From the NCBI GenBank assembly GCA_035940775.1, contig DASZEN010000040.1:69646-133645 (forward strand): 64,000 bases of DNA, read 5' to 3'. The translations under genes were made by a program, and so were the position numbers. Positions 1 to 6,728 of this stretch are shown in pieces. The notes below the pieces were generated by a model that searched no databases, had not been told where the DNA came from, and saw only the letters and a program-made list of their open reading frames with translations. Source of the DNA: DASQYE01 sp035940775 (GTDB lineage Bacteria; Acidobacteriota; Blastocatellia; Pyrinomonadales; Pyrinomonadaceae). The first letter of the stretch is position 1. The number at the start of each line of letters is the position of its first letter.

Positions 1-81
1 GCGACCGATGCGCTCGGACTGAGTGCGAACTCCCGCGCGGGTCTGCACCTCGATCTCGCCCGCGTGATACACGGAATCCAT
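1..81 (-). CDS. N-terminus of a PPOX-like flavin-binding protein (partial)
   Basis: The minus strand opens with ATG at 81-79 and reads without a stop to the window edge (27 codons). A good ribosome binding site (GGAGGGGAG) lies about 10 nt upstream. The N-terminus, with HAGEIEVQTRAGVR followed by RIGR, resembles the start of pyridoxamine-5'-phosphate-oxidase-related FMN-binding proteins. These proteins bind FMN in a split barrel and reduce or bind small molecules. The gene lies 38 nt downstream of the VOC gene on the same strand, so the two probably form an operon. With only 27 residues the family call is tentative. Confidence 0.5.
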   Translation of the reverse strand, partial: MDSVYHAGEIEVQTRAGVRTQSERIGR

Positions 82-119
82 CTTCACATCTCTCCCCTCC
101 GCACCGTGGTCGGCGCGTT

Positions 120-593
120 TTAGAAGAAACCGCAAGAGGGCGACTCGCCCGCCGGGGCCGTTAAGCCCTTCGCGCCGCGCGGGGTGAAGATTTCCAGGCG
201 GATGCCGTCCGGGTCTTCAAAGAAGATGCCTCCGGAATCGGCCCCTTCGGCGTGTGACACGACACCCCCATAATAGACGTTCGCTCCCGCCGCGCGCAGG
301 CGCGCTTCCGCCTCCCGCACCTCTTCTATCGAGCCGACATGAAACGAGAGATGGTGGAGTCCCGGCTGCGACTTTTCAAAACGCCCGTCGCTCTGCTCCC
401 AGAGCGTCAAGACCAGCTTACCACCTCCGTCGCTCAGAAAGATGAACCGGCGGTCGCCCTCGCGCGATTCCGTCGACACGCGGAAGCCGAACACGTCCTG
501 ATAAAACCTGCTGGAGCGTTCCAGGTCACTGACGTTGAGTCCGACGTGGCCCGTCTGCGCTGTTTGAGCTTTCCCGTTGCTATCCATCGTCAA
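120..593 (-). CDS. VOC-family (glyoxalase/bleomycin resistance-like) protein
   Basis: This 157-residue protein is one vicinal-oxygen-chelate unit with two beta-alpha-beta-beta-beta halves. It begins GHVGLNVSDLERSSRFYQ, has LHHLSFHVGS in the middle and ends FFEDPDGIRLEIFTP. The His of GHVG, the His of HHLSFH and the last Glu (LEIF) are the expected metal ligands. Members are glyoxalases, dioxygenases or resistance proteins, so the substrate cannot be read from sequence. It is the first gene after a strong promoter and operator (620-673) and is followed after 38 nt by a PPOX-like flavoprotein. This suggests a small inducible detoxification or redox operon. Confidence 0.85.
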   Translation of the reverse strand: MTMDSNGKAQTAQTGHVGLNVSDLERSSRFYQDVFGFRVSTESREGDRRFIFLSDGGGKLVLTLWEQSDGRFEKSQPGLHHLSFHVGSIEEVREAEARLRAAGANVYYGGVVSHAEGADSGGIFFEDPDGIRLEIFTPRGAKGLTAPAGESPSCGFF

Positions 594-619
594 GGTCTCC
601 TCTCAAGCCTGAACCTGCT

Positions 620-638
620 AACTGGCTATTAGCCAGTT
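620..638. promoter_or_regulatory. Perfect 8-3-8 inverted repeat, probable operator
   Basis: AACTGGCT, three bases, then AGCCAGTT form a perfect dyad. It begins about 7 nt downstream of the -10 box of the VOC promoter, so it covers the likely transcription start. This is where a small winged-helix or TetR-type repressor would block transcription. No regulator gene is visible next to it in the window. Confidence 0.6.
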
Positions 639-644
639 TTGACG

Positions 645-673
645 GTTATACGCCCGCCGCCTTAACCTGTCAA
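645..673 (-). promoter_or_regulatory. Sigma-70-type promoter of the VOC operon
   Basis: On the minus strand a consensus -35 TTGACA (673-668) is followed by a 17-nt spacer and the -10 TATAAC (650-645). The VOC start codon lies about 50 nt further downstream. This is the best match to a housekeeping promoter found in the window. Confidence 0.75.
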
Positions 674-1126
674 GCGAATCCTTGGCGGTTAGCATGGGTT
701 TTTTACTGTTAGATGAAAGAGCAGGCCGGACTGTATCACGAGGGTCTGCCCGTGGGATGGGCGATTCTCCGGCTCCTGTTCGCGCAGAGTATTCTTGTGA
801 GGATTAAGAGCCTGCGCGCCCGAGACGGGGCCGCCCCGGCATAGAGCTTCCCGAACATCCCGCGCCGCGAACCGGACGCGCTCTCTGCCCGTCGTCGCGC
901 GCTCGAACGATCTTTTTCACTGGCAGATCCGCCTCGTTACGCGCGATACTGCGCGTGCGGCGCTCGGGTTACTCGCCCAAAAGTATCTGTTCGTCTCCTC
1001 GGGCGTGGTAGAGTCGGGCGGGCGAAAGCATGGCTGCGGGAGGGGTCTTCCGGCACGAGACGCGAACGGCCGCGCCAGTGCTAGTGGCAGGGAGACAACT
1101 CAATACGGTACGAAGGATGGTTTCAG

Positions 1127-1696
1127 ATGACTACTGACCGACCGATTTTTATTCCAGTCATTCTCGGCACGGTTCGCCAGGGCAGAGCGAGCGAGCACGT
1201 CGCCAGGTTCGTGCTCGGAGAAGTGGCGAAGCGCGAAAATGTCGAGACGGAACTGGTCGATATTCGCGACATACCGATCAGCTCACAGGATGCGGGCGAG
1301 GCCGTTAAAGACTCGAAGTTCTCGGCGACCGTTTCCCGTGCCGATGCGCTGGTGATCGTCGTGCCGGAGTACAACCACGGCTATCCCGGCATGCTCAAGC
1401 ACGTGCTCGACACAAACCTGAAGGAGTACATACACAAGGCCGTAGGGCTATGCGGCGTCTCGGCGGGCGGCTTCGGCGGGACGCGCGTGATTGAAAACCT
1501 GCTGCCCGTCCTGAGAGAGCTGGGGATGGTGACGATCTTCTGGGATGGAAATTTTTCCGGCGCGCGCAAGCTCTTCAATGCGGACGGCGTGCTTTTGGAC
1601 GCGGATTACATCAAGCGCATCGATAAATTCCTGAAGGAACTCGTCTGGATGGCGAAGGTACTTCGTCACGGGCGCGAGCACATTTCTCTGGAGTAG
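1127..1696 (+). CDS. NAD(P)H-dependent FMN reductase
   Basis: The 189-residue protein is a flavodoxin-like NADPH-dependent FMN reductase (ArsH/SsuE/YieF-type). It begins with the beta1-loop ILGTVRQGRASEHVA that binds FMN phosphate. It carries VPEYNHGYPGMLKHVLD, the PEYN-type flavin-binding motif, followed by a GVSAGGFGGTR segment around residues 113-124. These enzymes reduce free or bound flavin, quinones or azo and nitro compounds with NAD(P)H. A 75-residue zinc-ribbon protein follows after 7 nt and is probably co-transcribed. The length is normal for the family and the specific substrate is unknown. Confidence 0.88.
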   Translation: MTTDRPIFIPVILGTVRQGRASEHVARFVLGEVAKRENVETELVDIRDIPISSQDAGEAVKDSKFSATVSRADALVIVVPEYNHGYPGMLKHVLDTNLKEYIHKAVGLCGVSAGGFGGTRVIENLLPVLRELGMVTIFWDGNFSGARKLFNADGVLLDADYIKRIDKFLKELVWMAKVLRHGREHISLE

Positions 1697-1703
1697 AGCC
1701 GAT

Positions 1704-1931
1704 ATGACAAAGACTACGAAGATGATCTGTCCCGATTGCGGGGTTGAGATGAACCATCACGCCGATAAGATCGACTACGCGGTGGCGGCGGCGGCCGTGG
1801 ATGTCGCCCAGGAGAGCGCCATCGACCCTGTTCTGGGCGGCGTGCTGGAAGAGGCGCACTCCTGCCCCGAATGTGGCAAGACACAGTTGCGCCCGAAGGC
1901 GCCCGAAGAGAGCGATACCACGCAAAGCTGA
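1704..1931 (+). CDS. Small zinc-ribbon protein
   Basis: This 75-residue protein has two CPxCG knuckles, CPDCG near residue 10 and CPECG near residue 54, as expected for a single zinc ribbon. An Ala/Val-rich helix separates them. Its function is unknown; such proteins often act as metal-dependent adaptors for nucleic acids or partner proteins. It lies 7 nt after the FMN reductase, so translation is probably coupled. Paired CxxC motifs, spacing and codon use support a real gene. Confidence 0.75.
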   Translation: MTKTTKMICPDCGVEMNHHADKIDYAVAAAAVDVAQESAIDPVLGGVLEEAHSCPECGKTQLRPKAPEESDTTQS

Positions 1932-2105
1932 TTTTCCGTGCTGTCGAATATCGCCGCGCAAGAGATACGGCCTCTGTGCCTGCGCGAGCAATCCGGTGAG
2001 GGATTCGATCACAAACGCGCTCGCCGCCTGATCGAGAATTTGAAAAGTCAGCCGATGGCTTATAGATAACTGATCGCGTGTTTGCCGCTTACGGCCGAAG
2101 CCATC

Positions 2106-4514
2106 TTATCGAGGGCCGAGACGAAAGCGCAGCCCCAGGCGCAGCAGCAGCGGTGGGCCCAGAGTAGTGACGGGCGTGCGCCCCGTAGTGTAGCGTTGAT
2201 TGAGCAGGTTTTCAGCCGCCGCGAACAGCTCAAGTCCGCGCCCCAGCCGCCGCGAAGCGAGGGCGTCCAGGGTGAAGTAGCCGCCCAGAGGGAAACGGTT
2301 CTGGTCGTCATCGAACTGGTTTCCACCCGCTCGCCCCTGGACGCCGAAGGAGAGGCGCGAGGGGTTATCGTACCGCACCTGGAAAGTGAACTGATGCCGC
2401 GCCACCTGCGGCAAGTCCAAGCCTTCGAGCGCAGTATTGGCTGGGAACCTTAGAACCGTCGCGTCCGCGAAAAGATACCCGCCCGTGACCACAAAGCGCT
2501 CCCCGAGCCGCGCTTCCGTTTCAAGCTCAAGGCCGCGCGAGCGCGTGCGCCCGAGGTTCTGCCGCTGCCGCGTGATGAGGCCCGGCGCGGCGCTGAGCGT
2601 GACATTGGCGACCGGGCGCGCGATCTCCGTCCAGAAGGCGGTGGCCCGCGTAATGAGACGCCCGTCGAGCAGGTAAAAGCTGGCCGCCGCTTCGCCGCCC
2701 GTCAATCGTTCGGCCCGCAGGTTCTCATTGGCGAGCGTCAGTATGTCCCCGATGCGAAAGCTTCTGTATAACTCGTTGAGAGTGGGCTGGCGGAACGCGC
2801 GCCCGAGAGAGGCCGCCAGCGACATCTTCTCAAAGGGTCTGTAGAGCACTGACAGTTGCGGGCTGAAGGCCGTTTCCGTCCTGTCAGGAAACGCCCTCGC
2901 GGTTGATGGTTCAATCCTATCGAGTGGAAGAGTCGTCGCCAGCGCCGCCAGCTCGCGCCAGCGATCGAGGCGCGCGCCCGTCGTCAGAAAGAGACGCGGC
3001 GTGATGCGAAAGATGTCTTCGATGAAGATGCCGACGGTTCTTTCGCGCCCGCCCGCGCCGACCAGTGATGACGGGCGGCTGCGTGTGAAAACCAGCTCGT
3101 CGCTCGCGCCGCGCACTTCGCGCGTCTCAAGACCGGCCACCAGCGTATGGCTTGCGCCGAAGGCGCGCGACCACTGGGCCGCGAGCCCCAGGAATTGCGA
3201 CGGCACGCGCTGCACGCGCGTCAGCGTCTCGCTATTTCTATCGCTTGCGACGGCCGAGAAGTTTTGATCGAAGACCTGAGTGCCGCCGTAGGCTCTCAGG
3301 CTGAAACTGCCGAAGCGCCGCGTACGGAAATCACCGCCCGCGCCGAACTGTCTCAGGTGCGTGCGATTGGTTTGAAGCGGCGTGCCGTTTGTGCGCGACT
3401 CGCCGAAGACAGAGCCGCGCGCGAAGAGCCGCCCACTTGCGACGCCCAGCATTCTCTCCAGCGTCAGCTCGACCGTCGAATAGCGTGACCCGGCGGGCGT
3501 GTCAGCGCGTCCGCGCTCGCGGCCGTCAACCAGAATATACCCTTCCGTGGAGGAGATGGCCGTGCCGAGCGTCGCCGCCCATCTTCCGTTGCTCAGGGCG
3601 GCGAACAGGCTCGCATCCGGCGTCTGTTGATTACCGTAAGAGACTTCGAGGGCGAGCGATGGCGGCGACGCAGAGGCCAGGGGGGTTCGCGCGACGAGAT
3701 TGACGACGCCGCCGAGCGCACCGCTGCCGTAGAGGTGCGAGGCTCCGCCGCGAAGGACTTCGACGCGGCTGACGGCCTGGCGCGGAACGCGTCCCCAGTA
3801 GACCCAGCCGCCGAAGGGATCGTTGAGCGGGATGCCGTCCCAGAATACGAGCGCGCGGCTCGCGCCGCTGGCCCCGACGCCGCGCAGAGAGACGCCCTGC
3901 GAAGTGGGGTTGGCCGTGCGGCTGCCCGAACGGCGAAAGAGACCGAACCCGGCGACCTGCCTGAGCGCGTCATCGAGGCGAAGCGCCGCCGTGGTTGAAA
4001 GCTGCGCCGTCGATAGCAGGCTGACGCTGGCCGCCGTCTCATCAAGCCTCCCTTCGGCGCGTGTCGCCGTGACGATCACCTGCTCTGTGATCGGCGCTGG
4101 CTCAAGCAGGATTTCAAGACTCGCGGGTTGCGACCCCTTAGCAATCCAGCTCCGCTCGACTGTTGCGAATCCTGTCGCGCTGACCGTCAGTCTTCCCTCG
4201 GGCACGCCTACGTCGTCGAAAACGAAGCGCCCGTCCGCGCCCGTCTCGACCCTTGCGATCAACGAAGCGGCGTCGCTCAATGAAACCTGCGCGGCCGCGA
4301 TGGGTGCCCCGCGTCGGTCTCGGACGACGCCTTCGAGCCGTATCGCTTGAGCCGGTGCTTCCTGCGCCAGCGCGAAAAACCCGGTTGAGCCGAGCGGGTA
4401 AAGCAGCGCCAGAATAGCAAAGCAGACTTTGGCAACCCGCGCCAACGATCCAGCCCATTCGGCCAACGATTCCCGATCTCTTAAAGGAACCTCCAAGGAA
4501 ACTCCATCGCCCAC
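2106..4514 (-). CDS. TonB-dependent outer-membrane receptor with carboxypeptidase-regulatory-like domain
   Basis: An 802-residue outer-membrane receptor. A membrane-spanning signal segment at about residues 28-50 ends near ALAQ. A carboxypeptidase-regulatory-like beta-sandwich follows (about 58-140; LEGVVRDRRGAPIAAAQVSL). The plug domain (about 145-265) begins VIVTATRAEGRLDETAASV and contains SLRGVGASGASRALV. The rest is a 22-strand-type barrel ending LGLRFRLGPR. Such receptors import siderophores, cobalamin or glycans using TonB energy; the substrate is not evident. An FKBP isomerase lies 17 nt upstream on the same strand and may help fold it or other envelope proteins. No TonB/ExbBD genes are in the window. 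Confidence 0.92.
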   Translation of the reverse strand: MGDGVSLEVPLRDRESLAEWAGSLARVAKVCFAILALLYPLGSTGFFALAQEAPAQAIRLEGVVRDRRGAPIAAAQVSLSDAASLIARVETGADGRFVFDDVGVPEGRLTVSATGFATVERSWIAKGSQPASLEILLEPAPITEQVIVTATRAEGRLDETAASVSLLSTAQLSTTAALRLDDALRQVAGFGLFRRSGSRTANPTSQGVSLRGVGASGASRALVFWDGIPLNDPFGGWVYWGRVPRQAVSRVEVLRGGASHLYGSGALGGVVNLVARTPLASASPPSLALEVSYGNQQTPDASLFAALSNGRWAATLGTAISSTEGYILVDGRERGRADTPAGSRYSTVELTLERMLGVASGRLFARGSVFGESRTNGTPLQTNRTHLRQFGAGGDFRTRRFGSFSLRAYGGTQVFDQNFSAVASDRNSETLTRVQRVPSQFLGLAAQWSRAFGASHTLVAGLETREVRGASDELVFTRSRPSSLVGAGGRERTVGIFIEDIFRITPRLFLTTGARLDRWRELAALATTLPLDRIEPSTARAFPDRTETAFSPQLSVLYRPFEKMSLAASLGRAFRQPTLNELYRSFRIGDILTLANENLRAERLTGGEAAASFYLLDGRLITRATAFWTEIARPVANVTLSAAPGLITRQRQNLGRTRSRGLELETEARLGERFVVTGGYLFADATVLRFPANTALEGLDLPQVARHQFTFQVRYDNPSRLSFGVQGRAGGNQFDDDQNRFPLGGYFTLDALASRRLGRGLELFAAAENLLNQRYTTGRTPVTTLGPPLLLRLGLRFRLGPR

Positions 4515-4531
4515 GCTTGAGGCCGAAGCTT

Positions 4532-5395
4532 TCAGTTGCCGTTGAGTACTTCCAGGGCTTTTCTGGCGCTCTCCATCTGTGGATTTATCTCAAGCGCCTT
4601 CTTGTAATTTTCTATGGCCATCTGTTTATTGCCGGTCACGGCGTATGCTTCGCCGAGGCTGTCGTAGACGTTCGCGGAGTTCGGATAGCTCTCCGCGTTC
4701 AGCTTAAAGACCTCTATCGCTTCCCTGGGCTGATTGTCTCTCATCAGCCTGTAGCCCCACGCGTTCATATCCGATTCGCTCGTATAAACTCCCTCCAGGC
4801 CCTTGCTCTTCAGCTCTCGATACTGCGAGACGACCGCCTCTATGCCTCTTTCCTTCAACGTCTGCGAGAGCATGTCGGAAAGCGACGCGGCCTTCACGTC
4901 CATGACTTCGATGATGAAGATCAACGTCGAATCGGGAGGGATTACGCCCGCGCCCGCTCCCTTCGAGCCGTAGCCGAGTTGCGGAGGGATGACTAAAACC
5001 GCCTGGTCGCCCACGCGCAACTGCGCCACGCCTTCGTCCCATCCTTTAATCACGCGACCCGCCCCGAGCTTAAAAGCTATCGGCTCTCCACGGTCGAGCG
5101 AGCTATCGAATTTGACGCCGTTGCTCAACGTCCCCGTGTAATGAACGACCACTATCTCTCCGGCCCTGGGCTGTCGGCCCGTTCCCCGCCGGGTGACCAG
5201 ATAGGTGAGACCCGAGGCCGTTGTCGTCGCCGCCGCCGTGGACGACAAAGCGGCGGCAGTCGGTTGACGCTCCGTCCCGGATCTGACAGACCGGCGCGAG
5301 GGAGTCCTCCCGCGCCGACGCGATTGGCCCTGCGCGTCTAAGTTATGAATCATCCCGACCGTCATCGCCAGAATAATTATGAAGAGGATTCTCAT
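4532..5395 (-). CDS. Exported FKBP-type peptidyl-prolyl isomerase with C-terminal TPR repeats
   Basis: The 287-residue protein starts with a signal peptide (MRILFIIILAMTVGMIHN). An Arg/Ser/Thr-rich linker of about 45 residues leads to an FKBP domain (about 63-165) with VVHYTGTLSNG, FDSSLDRGEPIAFKLG and LVIPPQLGYG, the usual active-site framework. The last 100 residues carry TPR-like helices (NVYDSLGEAYAVTGNKQMAI). FKBP enzymes catalyse cis-trans isomerisation of prolyl bonds; here this would occur in the periplasm. I preferred ATG 5395 over ATG 5404 because the GGGAG ribosome site is too close to 5404. The TonB receptor follows 17 nt downstream. Confidence 0.9.
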   Translation of the reverse strand: MRILFIIILAMTVGMIHNLDAQGQSRRRGRTPSRRSVRSGTERQPTAAALSSTAAATTTASGLTYLVTRRGTGRQPRAGEIVVVHYTGTLSNGVKFDSSLDRGEPIAFKLGAGRVIKGWDEGVAQLRVGDQAVLVIPPQLGYGSKGAGAGVIPPDSTLIFIIEVMDVKAASLSDMLSQTLKERGIEAVVSQYRELKSKGLEGVYTSESDMNAWGYRLMRDNQPREAIEVFKLNAESYPNSANVYDSLGEAYAVTGNKQMAIENYKKALEINPQMESARKALEVLNGN

Positions 5396-5644
5396 ATCAA
5401 GCATATCTCCCGGTCGGGGCGCGGCATCCCGCAGCCTCTCATCGATTGTTTTCCCGAGCCCAGCGGTTATCGTTTTGGAGCCTAAAGGAATCGCAAGCGG
5501 GCGAGCAGGGCCTCAGCGGAGTGCTGCCGCGCGCCATCGCCGCAAGCGAGACTTTTATGCCGAACCGCACGGCAAGTCAACTTTGTAAAGCCATGCTCCG
5601 CGCTCTTGTGGAATTTTAAGGCTGAATGAGCGGCGGGCCCGCCT

Positions 5645-6004
5645 TCAGGGAAAGATGAGCGCCAGGAGCGTGATCGCTATGGCTGTGGCGAGCGAGCGCC
5701 GGTTGATCCTGCGCGCGCGATTGCGCAACTCCTCGACCTCTTGTTTGTCGCCGATGCTCTCTTCGCCCACGTCCATGTTGCGCGTCCCGCGCGCGGCCAT
5801 AGAGATTCAGGTCTTCTCGCGCGCCTGCATCAACCCGAGCCCGGCTATCCAGATGGGAAAGAAGATGACGGCGCGCGACGGGCGCGGCGCACCGTAGATG
5901 ACGAGCAGGAATGCGGCGGCGACGCCAACCGTCAGAGCGACGACGCCCAGCAAGCGCCGTTTGCGTATCTCGCGCGGGCCGATGTTGACCGCTTCCGAAT
6001 GCAT
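5645..6004 (-). pseudogene. Small two-helix membrane protein interrupted by an in-frame TGA
   Basis: From ATG 6004 the frame encodes 65 residues with two hydrophobic segments (RLLGVVALTVGVAAAFLLVI and AVIFFPIWIAGLGLM), then QAREKT and a TGA at 5809-5807. The same frame continues open for 53 more codons to TGA 5647-5645. The downstream part (AARGTRNMD, a charged stretch, then SLATAIAITLLALI, a third hydrophobic segment) looks like the same protein. From memory, related small membrane proteins have a Cys after KT at this point, so TGC/TGT to TGA would be one substitution. It follows the short adaptor by 19 nt at the end of the efflux operon. Function unknown. The call is a nonsense mutation or base error, with selenocysteine a remote option. 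Confidence 0.6.
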
Positions 6005-6023
6005 CCGAGAATTCTTTCTCTGC

Positions 6024-6728
6024 TCAGCGCTGGTCGGCGCGCAGTGTGGCGAGCGGCTGCCCGGCGGCGACCCGGTCGCCGACCTTCGCGCTGACGACGC
6101 TCACAGTACCGGCCGAAGTTGCGACCGCCGTCACGATCTGCTGCGACGGTGTCGCGACTGCCTGCGGCGGAGAGTTCCTCGATTGTTGACGCGCCGCGAC
6201 GAGTCCGGCCTGCGCGTCCTGGGCCGCATCGAGCGCACGCTGAAGGCGCTGCTGCGCTCGTTCATATTCGGCGCGCGCTCCGTCCAACTGCGCCTGCGGC
6301 GCGTCATTGGAAGCGACGAGCGGCGTCAATCGCTGCACCTCGACCTCCGTGCGTACCACTTCGGCGCGGGCCGCTTCTATTTCTACCTGCGATGCCTGAA
6401 TATTTCTACCGGCGCGCGCCTGCGGGTCTTCCCCCTTAACTTCGGGAAGGTTTGGCGCTTCGGTTCGGACTACGATCTCGACGACGGGCGCGCCCTGATT
6501 GATGGTCATTCCCTCGCTTACCAGTACGCGGCGCACCTCGCCCGCCGCCGGAGCGTTCACGATAATAATTCCGCGCGCATCGGCCGTCCCGCCGCTCCCG
6601 TCGCGCTCGCGACACGCGCCCGAGACGAGGAGCGCAACCAGCGCCAGCAGAAGCGGTGCGTGAAGCTTCTTCGCCCCGCCCTTTCCAGACGGTGAAGAAG
6701 AAGAAGCGCGCGGAGGATTATTTATCAT
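6024..6728 (-). CDS. Short HlyD/biotinyl-lipoyl-like periplasmic adaptor lipoprotein
   Basis: This 234-residue protein has a hydrophobic export segment ending in VSGACRE, which resembles a lipobox (LVSGAC). It continues with the first half of a lipoyl-type domain (IIIVNAPAAGEVRRVLVSEG), a coiled-coil hairpin from about 110 to 185 (many Ala, Glu, Gln, Arg) and the second lipoyl half (VSVVSAKVGDRVAAGQPLATL). It lacks the beta-barrel and membrane-proximal domains of normal MFP adaptors, so it is a minimal adaptor. It overlaps the end of the TolC-like gene by 11 nt and is translationally coupled to it. It may connect pump and channel or serve a separate partner. Confidence 0.75.
   Translation of the reverse strand: MINNPPRASSSSPSGKGGAKKLHAPLLLALVALLVSGACRERDGSGGTADARGIIIVNAPAAGEVRRVLVSEGMTINQGAPVVEIVVRTEAPNLPEVKGEDPQARAGRNIQASQVEIEAARAEVVRTEVEVQRLTPLVASNDAPQAQLDGARAEYERAQQRLQRALDAAQDAQAGLVAARQQSRNSPPQAVATPSQQIVTAVATSAGTVSVVSAKVGDRVAAGQPLATLRADQR

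Larger units (their letters stand above)
594..1126. other. Intergenic region, no convincing gene
   Basis: Apart from the VOC promoter and operator at 620-673, nothing clear is seen. A plus-strand ORF of 43 codons (713-844) has no convincing ribosome binding site or recognisable sequence. The FMN reductase at 1127 has a usable AAGGATGG ribosome binding site just upstream of its ATG. Confidence 0.5.

Noticed and set aside
713..844. A 43-codon ORF starting MKEQAGLYHEGL
   Set aside because: No convincing ribosome site or relatives; too short to support.
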